Of a DNA stretch of 64,000 nt, positions 42,522 to 51,772 are shown one piece after another (the stretch's first letter is position 1; every line of letters begins with the position of its first letter). This DNA comes from Kitasatospora sp. NBC_00240. Lineage in GTDB: Bacteria > Actinomycetota > Actinomycetes > Streptomycetales > Streptomycetaceae. Where the stretch lies: contig NZ_JAPEMU010000003.1 of NCBI RefSeq assembly GCF_026342405.1, forward strand, positions 1-64,000. The letters are read 5' to 3'. The notes under the pieces are model-generated. The model worked only from the letters and a program-made list of their open reading frames with translations, had not been told where the DNA came from and did no database searches. Position numbers and translations under genes: made by a program.

Positions 42522-43125
42522 GAGCAGTAGTACGAGTCACGCCGGGGCAGCGGACCGATCGCGAGGCCGCCGCCGAGAGCAGCCGCGACCTCCCCCACAT
42601 TTCCTTCACAATAACTTTGCGGCAGTGGCCGAAGAGTGCTCCCCGGGAACAGAACCGATTGGCCGTCATGCTTGGTTGACACCAAGCAATCTGGCGCCCT
42701 CCGAGGTCAGCAGCAGCGCTGCGCGCACGACACATATGTTCTGACATGCACTCTTCGTTTGGCCAAGCACAGATGTGGAGAGATCGGGCATTTGTGACCT
42801 ATAGTCACGACTCGCTAGCGAATAGCTGTTGACGCATCGAACAGTGCGTGGAAGATTCGAGCATGTTACCGATCAGATTCAGTCACTGGCCGGTCACCCG
42901 CTAGCAGCGGACGGGGGAAGGGGGGCCTTGTGCTGTACGCGCGTTCCAAGACAACTTCGAGCGAACTCGCCAACGCTCCTGCTTGCCCACGCGCACCGAT
43001 GAAGGCGGCACCCCACGCGGGCGGAACGGCTCAGGCCCCGCGCACCGCCACAGGCGGCACCAGCTCTCAGGCCCACAGGGGCCCGGGTCACCACCCAGGG
43101 ATCGGCGAGCACGGAGCAGGACACG
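42522..43125. other. Regulatory-looking intergenic region
   Basis: 600 bases of lower GC with no gene. It contains a perfect palindrome TGCTTGGT-TGAC-ACCAAGCA (42669-42688), a related half-site near 42758 (CCAAGCA), a second palindrome GTGAC-CTATA-GTCAC (42794-42808) and a promoter at 42829. The layout suggests operators for the double-HTH gene at 43126. Confidence 0.45.
42829..42857 (+). promoter_or_regulatory. Putative vegetative promoter
   Basis: TTGACG, 17 bp, AAGATT: a good -35, correct spacing and an acceptable -10, downstream of two palindromes. It could drive the double-HTH gene and possibly the pilus operon. Confidence 0.45.
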
Positions 43126-43587
43126 ATGGGCAGTCGCGAGGCAACCGGCTTCAGTGCCGCCGCCCTGCGGACCCTTCGGGCCGAGGCATCGCTCTCCCAG
43201 GGCGACCTCGCGCTGCGCGCCCGCCGCAGTGGGTCGAAGCTGGCGGCGCACCACATCTGCCTGTACGAGAAGGGCAGGCGGACGCCGCGGCTGACCACGC
43301 TGAAGGCTCTCGCCGCCGGCCTGGGCGTTCCGCTCTCGGCGCTTGTGGCCAGCTGCTCGCAGGACGACCTCAAGACGCTGCGGACGCTCGCCGGCCTGAG
43401 CCAGCGTCGGCTCGCCGCGCTCCTCGGCATCGCACAGGCCCGCTGGTCGAGAATCGAACGCGGCCTGTCGTCGCTGGACGAGTCCAAGCTGCACCAGGCC
43501 GCCGGGCTGCTGCTGACCAGCACCGAGGAGCTGCAGCGCGTCTTGCGGGCCGCGCGCCCGCACGCCGCGCCTCCGCTCGGCGGCTGA
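43126..43587 (+). CDS. Double XRE-type HTH regulator
   Basis: 153 aa with two helix-turn-helix domains in a row: residues 10-70 ('LRTLRAEASLSQGDLALRARRS ... ICLYEKGRRTPRLTTLKALAAGLGV') and 82-135 ('LKTLRTLAGLSQRRLAALLGIAQARWSRIERGLSS'). Two DNA-binding units in one chain suggest binding to paired half-sites, and palindromes do occur upstream. It precedes the pilus operon in the same direction. Confidence 0.85.
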   Translation: MGSREATGFSAAALRTLRAEASLSQGDLALRARRSGSKLAAHHICLYEKGRRTPRLTTLKALAAGLGVPLSALVASCSQDDLKTLRTLAGLSQRRLAALLGIAQARWSRIERGLSSLDESKLHQAAGLLLTSTEELQRVLRAARPHAAPPLGG

Positions 43588-43729
43588 CGCGCCGGGGCGC
43601 CGCCTCCCCACGCATCGTGCGGCGGCGGCCGGCCGCTGGAGCGTGCCGTCCACCCGGCCGCGCACAGCACTACGCCGAGGCCTGAACCTGCCTTCTTCAC
43701 CTGAACGTTGGACCACTCACGAGGGGGAT

Positions 43730-44329
43730 ATGCCAGTGGCTAAGTCAATCTCTACCGGTATAGGCCAGCCGGCCCTGCGCACCATCTCCGCGGCAGCGGC
43801 GCTGGCCGCCGCGACCGCCCTGCTGACCGGCTGCGGGTCCGGTGGCGCTGCCAAGGTGGACGCCTCTCCCTCGCCGTCCGTCGCGAGCTCAGCGCCCCCG
43901 TCCGCCGATCCGACCGCGGCCGCCAGCGCGGCCGTGCTCACCGCCTACCGCGGGATGTGGGCGGAGGAGGTCAAGGCCTTCGCGTCCGGCTCGCTCAAGG
44001 ACGTGAATCTGGAGCAGTACGCCGGCGACAAGGCGCTCGCGGACATCAAGGCCAGCGCCGTCTACTACCAGGACAACAACCAGGTCTTCAAGGGTGAGCC
44101 GAAGCTTGCTCCCAAGGTGACGGCGATCGACCTGTCCACCACGCCGAACCGCGCGACCGTCGAGGACTGTGTCGACGCCTCGAACTTCCTCCCGGTGGAC
44201 AAGGCCACCGGGACACCGGCCAAGATCACCGACGCCAACCGGCCCTACGTCCAGACCTCCAGCGTGCGCATCTACGCCGGGCGCTGGGTCGTCATGGAGT
44301 CCACGATCAACCGGGACAAGACGTGCTGA
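43730..44329 (+). CDS. Lipoprotein at head of pilus operon
   Basis: 199 aa, ATG behind GAGGGGG. Signal with lipobox 'LLTGC' (Cys near residue 36), a Pro/Ser spacer, then a domain with 'YRGMWAEEVKAFASG' and 'SVRIYAGRWVVMESTINRDKTC'. This resembles streptomycete surface lipoproteins placed in front of Tad-like genes. It overlaps the next start codon, so it is the first gene of the operon. Confidence 0.75.
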   Translation: MPVAKSISTGIGQPALRTISAAAALAAATALLTGCGSGGAAKVDASPSPSVASSAPPSADPTAAASAAVLTAYRGMWAEEVKAFASGSLKDVNLEQYAGDKALADIKASAVYYQDNNQVFKGEPKLAPKVTAIDLSTTPNRATVEDCVDASNFLPVDKATGTPAKITDANRPYVQTSSVRIYAGRWVVMESTINRDKTC

Positions 44330-45243
44330 CGCTGCGTCGGGCGATGGCCGCGCTGCTGATGGCGATGGCCGTGATGCTCGGCGCCGCTGCCTCTCCCGCG
44401 CTGGCAGACGGAGGCGTGCAGTGCCCGCCGCTGTCGCCCCACTGCACCGTCGACGCAGGTGGCGGCGGCAGCGGTGGTGGAGGAGCCGGTGGCGGAGGAG
44501 GCGGCAACGGCGGCGGAGGCGGGTCTGCCGCCAAGTGCTTCGCCGGCTCCAAGGAAGTGCCGTGCTACCGCGACGGGCTGGGCTGGTTCAACTCGTTCAA
44601 CAGCTGCTACTACATCCTGATGGCCCCCCAGCCGCCGGCGGACGACCCGGTCTGGCAGGGGCCGATCCCGGTGTACGCCAAGGCCTACCAGGTGACCTGC
44701 CCGTACTCGACCTCGCCGACCAACAACCCCAACGGCGTCATGGTCCTCAGCACGCCCCCGCCCGGCTACGGCGGGATGGTCGCGCCGGCGGTCCTGGCGC
44801 AGCGGGCCATCGACAGCATGCTTCTGAAGGGCGCGGACATCGGTATCGCCCCGAAGCCGGGTGCCAAGTCGCTGGTGGGCCTGCCGGTCTGGGTGTGGAA
44901 CAACGTGTCTGACACCACGTGGGGACCGAAGGGCGCCGAGGCCTCGGCTCCCGGCATCACGGTCAAGGCGACAGCCCACGTCTCCAAGATCGTATGGAAG
45001 TTCGGGGACGGGACGTCCCAGACCTGCACCGGCCCGGGCAAGGCCTACGACCCGTCGTACGGGACGCAGACCCCCGAGTGCGGCCACCCGTACACCAAGG
45101 CGGGCAGCTACACGATCACCGCGACGAGCACCTGGGCCGTCGACTGGACGTCCACGGACGGGCAGAGCGGTCAGATCCTGACCGACCGCACGTCGACGAC
45201 CTCGACGCAGATCGCCGAGGCGCAGGTCCTCAACACCCAGTGA
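44323..45243 (+). CDS. Secreted PKD-like pilus-locus protein
   Basis: 306 aa. Signal peptide ('AALLMAMAVMLGAAASPALAD'), then a long Gly-rich linker (residues about 46-68), a Cys/aromatic domain, and a C-terminal PKD-like segment ('IVWKFGDGTSQTC ... GHPYTKAGSYTITATSTW'). It is probably anchored outside the membrane near the pilus. Such proteins accompany streptomycete Tad loci, but their role is not known. GTG start overlapping the previous stop region. Confidence 0.7.
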   Translation: MLTLRRAMAALLMAMAVMLGAAASPALADGGVQCPPLSPHCTVDAGGGGSGGGGAGGGGGGNGGGGGSAAKCFAGSKEVPCYRDGLGWFNSFNSCYYILMAPQPPADDPVWQGPIPVYAKAYQVTCPYSTSPTNNPNGVMVLSTPPPGYGGMVAPAVLAQRAIDSMLLKGADIGIAPKPGAKSLVGLPVWVWNNVSDTTWGPKGAEASAPGITVKATAHVSKIVWKFGDGTSQTCTGPGKAYDPSYGTQTPECGHPYTKAGSYTITATSTWAVDWTSTDGQSGQILTDRTSTTSTQIAEAQVLNTQ

Positions 45244-45298
45244 GCGGGCTCAGGCCCCCACCCGCAAGCCAGTTCCACCTCCTGAAGGAAAGACCCTG

Positions 45299-45982
45299 AT
45301 GGCACGCAGCAGTACGCGGTCGCGCACCAGCGCGCCCGAGGACACGAAGCAGCAGCCCGTGGCGGCCCTGCCGATCACGGAGAGCGCGCCGCGGCGCAGC
45401 CGGCGCCCTGCGTTCGTCGCGGTCGGTATCGCGCTCGCCGCGGTCGGCGGCCTCGGTGCGGCGTACGCGGTCAACCAGGCCGGTGACCGGGTGTCCGTCA
45501 TCGCGGTGAAGCAGGACATCCCGGCGGGGAAGGTGATCACCTCGTCGGACCTGGTCGCGGCCGAGGTTGTCGCGGACCCGGCTCTGCACCCGGTGCCGGT
45601 CACCCGCAGCCACGACATCCTCGGCAAGGTCGCGGCAGCCGACCTGCCGGCCGGCACCCTGGTGACCGACGGGTCGGTGCGCGGCGGTCAGCCGATCACG
45701 AGCGGCAAGGACACCGTGGGTGTGCTCGCGAAGGCGGGTCAGCTCCCGGCCGGGAACCTGCAGCCGGGCGACGCGGTGACCGTGGTGGCGACGCCGCGCC
45801 AGGATGACGACAAGCCCGCGACCCAGCCGGCGACGATCACCGCGGTGATCGTGCGGATCGGTGACCCGGATGCCAACGGCGCCCGGGTCGTCGACCTCGC
45901 GGTGTCCCCCGTTGACAGCCCCGCGCTGGCGTCGTGGGCCTCGACCGGACGGGTCGCGATCGTGCTGAAGGCCAAGGGCTGA
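45299..45982 (+). CDS. SAF-domain pilus assembly protein (CpaB/RcpC-like)
   Basis: 227 aa, ATG behind GAAGGAAAG. One N-terminal membrane anchor ('AFVAVGIALAAVGGLGAAYAV') and a SAF domain ('VIAVKQDIPAGKVITSSDLVAAEV ... ILGKVAAADLPAGTLVTDGSV'). In Tad systems CpaB/RcpC sits in the cell envelope. Its stop overlaps the next ATG. Confidence 0.85.
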   Translation: MARSSTRSRTSAPEDTKQQPVAALPITESAPRRSRRPAFVAVGIALAAVGGLGAAYAVNQAGDRVSVIAVKQDIPAGKVITSSDLVAAEVVADPALHPVPVTRSHDILGKVAAADLPAGTLVTDGSVRGGQPITSGKDTVGVLAKAGQLPAGNLQPGDAVTVVATPRQDDDKPATQPATITAVIVRIGDPDANGARVVDLAVSPVDSPALASWASTGRVAIVLKAKG

Positions 45983-46815
45983 TGGCCTTCATCACGCTGG
46001 TTTCGGCGAAGAGCTCCGGGGTGACGTGCTCGGCGCTCGCTCTGGCGCTGGCCGCGCCCAAGCGGACGCTGCTCGCCGAGTGCGACCCGGCCGGCGGCAG
46101 CATCCGCACCGGCTACCTGCAGGGCCGCGGCACGACCGCGTCCATCGGGCTGCACCGGCTGGCCGCCGCGGACCGCACCGGCACGCTTCCCGAGGTGTTC
46201 GAGCAGCACCTGGTGTCCTTCGACGAGGCGGGCAACCGCCTGCTCCTGCCCGGGCTGACCGATCCCGCGCAGGCCTCCTCCCTGGCCGGAACCTGGGATG
46301 CCCTGCACCGGCTCATGCGGGTCATGGAGGAGGACGCCTTCGACGTGATCGTCGACGCGGGCCGCGTGGTGGTCGAGTCGTCGGCGCGGCTCAACGCCGT
46401 CAGCTCGCCAGCCGTGCTGCTGCGCCGTTCCGACCTGGTCCTCCTCGTGGTCCGCGGCAACGCCCCGTCCCTGACGGCGGCGGCCCCCGTGGTCAAGACC
46501 ATCCGGGAGGACCTCGACCGCCACGGAACCGGCTCCGGCGCCCTCGGGCTGCTGCTCATCGAGGACGGGCCCTACAAGGCGTCCGAGATCAGCGCGCAGC
46601 TCGGCGTGCCTGTCATCGCCGCTCTGCCGTTCGACCCGGACACCGCCGACGCGCTCACGGTCGGCGGGAAGGTGCGCGGCCGCTTCGCGATGACCTCGCT
46701 CATGCGGGCAGGCCGAAGCGCCCACGAGCCGATCACCGTGGCCGCGACCCGTCGCCGCGCCCAGCTCGATCCCCGCCCGTCGCCCATCCCCACTGAGGAG
46801 GTTTCGCATGTCTGA
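45982..46815 (+). CDS. TadZ/CpaE-like P-loop protein
   Basis: 277 aa. MinD/ParA-like fold: 'ITLVSAKSSGVTCSALALALA' sits where a deviant Walker A is expected but lacks the Gly-Lys-Thr core, 'LLAECDPAGGSIRTGYL' follows as the D-x-D-x-G-like segment, and 'FDVIVDAGRVVVESS' as Walker B. TadZ homologues with lost ATPase residues are known and act as polar localisers, so this may bind but not hydrolyse ATP. Coupled to its neighbours. Confidence 0.75.
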   Translation: MAFITLVSAKSSGVTCSALALALAAPKRTLLAECDPAGGSIRTGYLQGRGTTASIGLHRLAAADRTGTLPEVFEQHLVSFDEAGNRLLLPGLTDPAQASSLAGTWDALHRLMRVMEEDAFDVIVDAGRVVVESSARLNAVSSPAVLLRRSDLVLLVVRGNAPSLTAAAPVVKTIREDLDRHGTGSGALGLLLIEDGPYKASEISAQLGVPVIAALPFDPDTADALTVGGKVRGRFAMTSLMRAGRSAHEPITVAATRRRAQLDPRPSPIPTEEVSHV

Positions 46816-48385
46816 CACGCTCGTTCCGAGCCAGTCCACCGGCGACACGCCCTCACGGACCTCGCGGTTCAAGCTCGCCCTGCAGGAGGGGTCGGGCCCG
46901 GTGTGGCCGGCGCAGGCCCCGGCAGCAGCTGGTGGCCCGGTGCCCGCGGCGGCCGTTCGCGCCGCTTCGCCGACCGCCGTGTCGATGCCCGCTGCCTCCG
47001 GTCCGGCGTCGGGCGTGCTGCCGGTGGACTACGCCAGGATCGTTGAGCTGCGGCAGCAGGTGGCCGACCTCCTCGCCCAGGAGACCGCCACCACTCCCGG
47101 TCTGTCCACCGAGGACCGGATGCAGCGCGGGCAGAGCCTGGTGAACCAGGTCGTGGGTACCTGGGCGACCGGTCATGCGGCCGCGCAGGGGGCGCTCAGC
47201 CGCCAGGACGAGTACGCCATTCGGCGTGCGGTGTTCGACGAGCTGTTCCAGGCCGGGCGGCTGCAGCCGCTGCTGGACGACGCCGGCGTGGAGAACATCA
47301 CCATCAGCGGGTTCGACAAGGTACGCGTTGACTACGTCGACCGTCCCTCCAAGAGCGTCGCCCGGATCGCCGAGTCGGACGCCGGCCTGATCGAGCTGAT
47401 CAATCAGTTGGTCCGCACGCAGGGCCAGGGCGAGCGGTCGCTCACCCCGGCGACGCCGATGCTGAACACGCGTCTGGGTGACGGGTCCCGTCTGGCGGCC
47501 ACCGCCTGGGTGACCCCTCAGCCCGAGGTCGTGATCCGTCGTCACCGCACCCGCTCTCAGGGCCTGGAGGACCTGAAGAACTGGGGGACGATCGACCCGA
47601 TCCTGGTGGAGTTCCTGAAGGCCGGTGTGCTGGCGAGGAAGAACCTCATCGTGGTCGGCTCCCAGGGCGTCGGCAAGACGTCCCTGATGCGTGCCATGGC
47701 TGGGGAGATCCCGGCGTCGGAGCGCGTCGGGACGCTGGAGAGCGAGTACGAGCTGTGGCTTCACGAGGACCCGAACGGGCCGACCGTGGTGGCGCTCGAA
47801 GGCCGTGAAGGCAACGGCGAACGCGGCCCTGACGGCCGCGCGGTCGGGGAGATCACCCTGTCCGAGCTTTTCGCCCAGTCCCTGCGTATGAGCCTTCGGC
47901 GGGTCATCGTCGGCGAGGTCCGCGGCCGCGAGGTGCTGCCGATGCTGCACGCCATGAACGAGGGCGAGGGCGGGTCGATGTGCACGTTGCACGCCCGCTC
48001 GGCGGAGATGGCCATCGAGCGCCTGGTGATGCTCGCCATGGAGGCCGGCACGGGCATGACCGACTCGCTGGCCTACCGTCTGATCGCGAACGCTGTGGAC
48101 TTCATCGTCTACGTCAGGCTCGTCGACGAGACGGCGATCGGCGGCAAGAAGCACCGGTTCGTCTCCGACGTCGTGGAGCTGACCGGCGTTGGTGAGGGGG
48201 GCCGCCCGTCCCGGCAGGCCGTGTTCGGACCGCGTGAGGAGGCGGGACGGCGCGAGCCGCGCGCCGTGCCGCTCATGCCCCCGCAGTGCCTGGCGGACCT
48301 GGAGCGGGCAGGCTTCGACCGTCGGCTTCTCCAGCAGCCCTGGGGCGCGTGGGAGAAGCCGCTCGAGGCGGTGACCCAGCTGTGA
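46808..48385 (+). CDS. tadA: TadA/CpaF secretion ATPase
   Basis: 525 aa. A long disordered start, then the CpaF core. Walker A 'VVGSQGVGKTSLM' lies at about residues 282-294, the Asp and His boxes are in 'VIVGEVRGREVLPMLHAMNEGEGGSMCTLHARS', and the end is typical of secretion ATPases. It powers Flp pilus assembly in the inner membrane. ATG overlaps the previous gene by 8 bases and its stop overlaps the next GTG. Confidence 0.93.
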   Translation: MSDTLVPSQSTGDTPSRTSRFKLALQEGSGPVWPAQAPAAAGGPVPAAAVRAASPTAVSMPAASGPASGVLPVDYARIVELRQQVADLLAQETATTPGLSTEDRMQRGQSLVNQVVGTWATGHAAAQGALSRQDEYAIRRAVFDELFQAGRLQPLLDDAGVENITISGFDKVRVDYVDRPSKSVARIAESDAGLIELINQLVRTQGQGERSLTPATPMLNTRLGDGSRLAATAWVTPQPEVVIRRHRTRSQGLEDLKNWGTIDPILVEFLKAGVLARKNLIVVGSQGVGKTSLMRAMAGEIPASERVGTLESEYELWLHEDPNGPTVVALEGREGNGERGPDGRAVGEITLSELFAQSLRMSLRRVIVGEVRGREVLPMLHAMNEGEGGSMCTLHARSAEMAIERLVMLAMEAGTGMTDSLAYRLIANAVDFIVYVRLVDETAIGGKKHRFVSDVVELTGVGEGGRPSRQAVFGPREEAGRREPRAVPLMPPQCLADLERAGFDRRLLQQPWGAWEKPLEAVTQL

Positions 48386-49308
48386 ACCTGAACCCCACCG
48401 CCGTCATCGCCGCGCTGGCCGGCGCCGTTGCAGTAGGCGGACTCTGCCTTGCGATCGCCGGTCTCGTCGGAACGACCGCGCCCGACCCGGCGCGCCCTGC
48501 GGGTCGCCTGGAGCGCAAGCTCCGTGCCGGCGGCTTCTCCGGGTCCGGGACCGGTCCCGCGGGCGCGCTGACGAACCAGCGCACCCTGGCCCTCGGCGCG
48601 GTCGCCGTCGGCCTGATCGTGTGGCTGTTCACCTCCTGGCTGATGGGCGGGCTCCTGACCGGCCTCGCCGTGTTCGGACTGCCCTGGATCCTGCAGCCCG
48701 GACGCGGCAGCAAGGCGCAGATCCAGCGGCTGGAGGCTCTTGAGGAATGGGTGCGGCGGCTGAGTGACATCCACACCGCCGGCATCTCCCTCGAGCAGGC
48801 CGTGGCCAGCAGCGTCCGCAGCGCTCCGAAGCTCATCGCGCCGGAGGTCACCCGGCTCACCTCCCGCCTCGCGGCGGGATGGCGCGCCGAGGTCGCCTAC
48901 CGGGCGTTCGCGGACGAGCTGAACGACGCGACCGCCGACAGTGTGGCTGCGCCGCTGATCCTGCACGTCCAGGACCGGGGAGCCGGACTCAGCACCGCCC
49001 TCAAGGCTCTGGCCGCCCAGGTGGGCGAAGAGGTCCTGATGCGGCGCAAGGTCGAGGCTGAGCGTGAGAAGCCGAGGACGAACATGCGCTGGGTCAGCCT
49101 GTTCTGCCTCGCGGTCTTCGCCCTTGCGATGCTCTCGGGCGCCTACGTCAAGCCCTACAGCAGCCTCACCGGCCAGGTCGTGCTCACCCTCCTTGCCGCT
49201 GGGTTCATCGGCGTCATGGTGTGGATGCGTCGCATGGCGATCGCCGACCCTGCGCCGAGGTTCCTCGCACCCGCCACCGACCGTCCCGATTCCGGGGAGG
49301 CACTGTGA
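48382..49308 (+). CDS. tadB: TadB-like membrane protein
   Basis: 308 aa, GTG overlapping the tadA stop. Membrane segments near the N-terminus ('TAVIAALAGAVAVGGLCLAIAGLVG'), mid-protein and at the end ('WVSLFCLAVFALAMLSGAYV', 'VVLTLLAAGFIGVMVWM'), with the cytoplasmic GspF-like helix bundle between them ('QIQRLEALEEWVRRLSDIHTAGISLEQAVASS'). One of the two platform proteins of the Tad pilus. Confidence 0.9.
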   Translation: MNLNPTAVIAALAGAVAVGGLCLAIAGLVGTTAPDPARPAGRLERKLRAGGFSGSGTGPAGALTNQRTLALGAVAVGLIVWLFTSWLMGGLLTGLAVFGLPWILQPGRGSKAQIQRLEALEEWVRRLSDIHTAGISLEQAVASSVRSAPKLIAPEVTRLTSRLAAGWRAEVAYRAFADELNDATADSVAAPLILHVQDRGAGLSTALKALAAQVGEEVLMRRKVEAEREKPRTNMRWVSLFCLAVFALAMLSGAYVKPYSSLTGQVVLTLLAAGFIGVMVWMRRMAIADPAPRFLAPATDRPDSGEAL

Positions 49309-50207
49309 TGATCACCTCCGCGCCTGCGATCATCGGCGGCGCCTCCCTGGGCGTCGGTGTGGCCGTGGCCATCACCGGGTTCAGCCGCTCACGCGCCGAC
49401 CTCGGCGACCTTCTCCACCGCAACGACGCCAGCCGGCTCGAGAACCTCGAGCCGCGCGCCGCGCGGGCCGCGGACTCCCTGCTGGACACGTTCGGTGCCC
49501 GCCTGCTGGCCCAGGTCGGCGAGGGCTTCGTCCGCCTGCCGCGCCAGGAGCTCGACCTGCTCGGGCGCAGCCCTGCCCAGCACGTCGGCCAGAAGATCGG
49601 CTACGCGATCATCGGGCTGATGTTCCCGCCTCTGGCGATCGCCGTGCTCTCGTTGGTCGGTGTGTCTCTCCCGTTCACGGTGCCCGCGCTCGCGGGGCTC
49701 GTGATGGGTGTGCTGCTCTGGCTCCTTCCTGACATCAATGTCAAGGAGGAGGCGGAGAAGGCACGTAAGGAGTTCAGGTATGCCATCGCGTCGTACCTGG
49801 AGCTGGTGTGCCTGGAGCGCGCGGCCGACGCCGGGCCGAGCGAGGCCCTGCGCAAGGCCGCGGATATCGGTGACGGCTGGGTTTTCGGCCGGGTGCGTGA
49901 CGCGCTGACTCGGGCCGAGCTGGCCGGCATCCCGCCGTGGGACGGGCTCAAGCAGCTCTCGGAGGAGCTCGGTGTGCCCGAGCTCGGTGCGCCGGCCGAC
50001 ATCATGGCGCTCGCCGGTGAGCAGGGGGCGGCGGTGTACTCCACGCTGGCCGCTCAGGCGAAGAGCCTGCGAGGCGTTCTGCTGACCGATGCTCAGGCCG
50101 AGGCGAACGCGGTGTCGGAAAAGATGATCGTTCCCGTCAGCGCCCTCGTGATCCTCATGTCCATTTTCGTCGCCTTTCCCGCGATCATGCGGATTATGGC
50201 GAGCTGA
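49308..50207 (+). CDS. tadC: TadC-like membrane protein
   Basis: 299 aa, ATG overlapping the preceding stop (TGATG) and behind GGGGAGG. GspF-like: 'EFRYAIASYLELVCLERAADAGPSEALRKAADIGDGWVF' and a final helix 'VPVSALVILMSIFVAFPAIMRIM'. Second platform protein of the pilus machine. Confidence 0.9.
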   Translation: MITSAPAIIGGASLGVGVAVAITGFSRSRADLGDLLHRNDASRLENLEPRAARAADSLLDTFGARLLAQVGEGFVRLPRQELDLLGRSPAQHVGQKIGYAIIGLMFPPLAIAVLSLVGVSLPFTVPALAGLVMGVLLWLLPDINVKEEAEKARKEFRYAIASYLELVCLERAADAGPSEALRKAADIGDGWVFGRVRDALTRAELAGIPPWDGLKQLSEELGVPELGAPADIMALAGEQGAAVYSTLAAQAKSLRGVLLTDAQAEANAVSEKMIVPVSALVILMSIFVAFPAIMRIMAS

Positions 50208-50240
50208 CCACCCATCACTGTTTCACCTGATTCGGAAGGT

Positions 50241-50453
50241 ATGCCGCACATGTTCAGCAACGACCCGATTGTCCAGTCCCTCGTCGCCATGGTCCGCCTC
50301 CAGGCGGAGCGCCTGCGCGAGGTCAAGAACAGCGACCGCGGTGGCCTGTCCATCGAGGCCGCCATCATCGTCGGCGGCCTCGTCGTCGGCGCGATCGCCC
50401 TGGGCGTCTTCCTCGCCTCCAAGCTGACCGAGAAGACCGGCCAGATCAAGTAA
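50241..50453 (+). CDS. Flp-type pilin
   Basis: 70 aa. A short basic leader ends at G34; G35-L-S-I-E39 gives the type IV prepilin rule with Glu at mature position 5. The hydrophobic helix 'AAIIVGGLVVGAIALGVFL' follows. Processed by the prepilin peptidase at 55416. It is the main pilus subunit candidate. Confidence 0.85.
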   Translation: MPHMFSNDPIVQSLVAMVRLQAERLREVKNSDRGGLSIEAAIIVGGLVVGAIALGVFLASKLTEKTGQIK

Positions 50454-50489
50454 CCCAAGCCGAAACGTTTCTTCAACCAGGAGGGAGCG

Positions 50490-50912
50490 ATGCTCTCCAT
50501 GCCTCGCCCAATCTCCTGGGCACGCCGTCGGCTGACCCACGCGTGCTCCAGGGACAGCGGTGCGCTGTCCCTGGAGCTCGCGATCGTCTTCCCGGCCGTG
50601 ATGCTCATGATCTTCACGATCATCCAGGCGGGCCTGTGGTACCACGCCCGCAACGTCGCCCTGTCCGCCGCCCAACGCGGCGTCGAGCGCGCCCGCGTGC
50701 AGGGCGCGAGCCTGGGCGACGGCACCTCCGTCACCAACAGCTTCCTGGACCGGGCCGGCGCCAGCATCAGCGGGCGCAGCGTGTCCGGGAGCGACGGCAA
50801 CACCGTGACCATCACCGTCAGAGGCCAGGTCAACACATGGATTCCCGGGCTGAGCATCCCCGTCGACCAGCACGCGAGCGCCGCCCGGGAACGTCTGACA
50901 GGAGCGCCGTGA
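50490..50912 (+). CDS. TadE-like pseudopilin
   Basis: 140 aa, ATG behind GGAGGGAG. Leader 'RDSG', then A-L-S-L-E with Glu at +5, then the helix 'LAIVFPAVMLMIFTIIQAGLW'. The body has 'AAQRGVERARVQGASLGDG', typical of TadE. Its stop overlaps the next GTG (GTGA). Confidence 0.85.
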   Translation: MLSMPRPISWARRRLTHACSRDSGALSLELAIVFPAVMLMIFTIIQAGLWYHARNVALSAAQRGVERARVQGASLGDGTSVTNSFLDRAGASISGRSVSGSDGNTVTITVRGQVNTWIPGLSIPVDQHASAARERLTGAP

Positions 50913-51340
50913 AGCACCTCGCGCCGCGGGACGACCGGGGAAGCCTGAGCCTGGAGACAGCGATCCTGGCTCCGGTGCTCTTCGGCTTCCTCGTCCTGGT
51001 GATCGCCGCCGGGCGGGTCCACATCGCCGACAACACCGTCGACGCGGCCGCCCGCAACGCCGCCCGCGCCGCGTCCCTCGAGCGCAGCGGCTCCGCCGCC
51101 CAGCAGGCCGGCACCCGTGTCGCCCAGCAGACCCTGAAGGACCAGGGGCTGCGCTGTTCCTCGGTCGACGTGTCCGTACCGACCGGCGGCTTCAACGCCG
51201 CCATCGGCACGGCCGCGAGTGTGACCGTCACGGTCACCTGCCGCGTCGACCTGTCCGACCTGGCGCTGCCCGGCCTGCCCGGCACCAAGCCGATCACGTC
51301 GCACTTCACCAGTGCGATCGACTCCTACCGAGGAAGATGA
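50909..51340 (+). CDS. TadE/F-like pseudopilin
   Basis: 143 aa. 'DDRG', then S-L-S-L-E (Glu at +5), then 'TAILAPVLFGFLVLVIAAGRV', and 'TVDAAARNAARAASLERSG'. A paralogue of the preceding protein. GTG start coupled to it; the stop overlaps the next ATG. Confidence 0.85.
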   Translation: MKHLAPRDDRGSLSLETAILAPVLFGFLVLVIAAGRVHIADNTVDAAARNAARAASLERSGSAAQQAGTRVAQQTLKDQGLRCSSVDVSVPTGGFNAAIGTAASVTVTVTCRVDLSDLALPGLPGTKPITSHFTSAIDSYRGR

Positions 51341-51768
51341 TGACCGGCGCCCTCACCCGCCTCAGCCACCGCACGTCCTGGGGAGACGAGCGCGGTTCCA
51401 TCTCGCTGTTCGTCGCCGTCGCCGCGGCCAGCCTCATCCTGATCGTCGGGCTGGTCGTGGACGGCGGCGGCAAGCTGCGCGCCCTCAACCACGCCGAGGC
51501 GTCCGCGCAGGAGGCCGCGAGGACCGGGGCGCAGGCGGTCAACGCCGGAATGGCGATCTCCGGCGGAGGCATCCAGCTCGACAGGAACGCGGCCTCGGCC
51601 GCCGCGTACAAGTACCTCTCCCAGGCGGGAGTGAGCGGCACGGTGGGCTGGGCGGACGACCGCACCATCACCGTGTCCGTCACCGAGCACTACTCCCCCG
51701 TGTTCCTGCCCGGCTCCTGGAGTGTCACCGGGCACGGCCAGGCCAAGCTGATCGTCCAGGGAGGCTGA
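51337..51768 (+). CDS. TadG-like pilus protein
   Basis: 143 aa. 'DERG', then S-I-S-L-F, so the +5 Glu is replaced by Phe as in TadG-type proteins. The helix is 'VAVAAASLILIVGLVVDGGG', then 'LNHAEASAQEAARTGAQAVN'. ATGATGA overlap with the previous gene. Third minor pseudopilin of the set. Confidence 0.8.
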   Translation: MMTGALTRLSHRTSWGDERGSISLFVAVAAASLILIVGLVVDGGGKLRALNHAEASAQEAARTGAQAVNAGMAISGGGIQLDRNAASAAAYKYLSQAGVSGTVGWADDRTITVSVTEHYSPVFLPGSWSVTGHGQAKLIVQGG

Positions 51769-51772
51769 CCCC

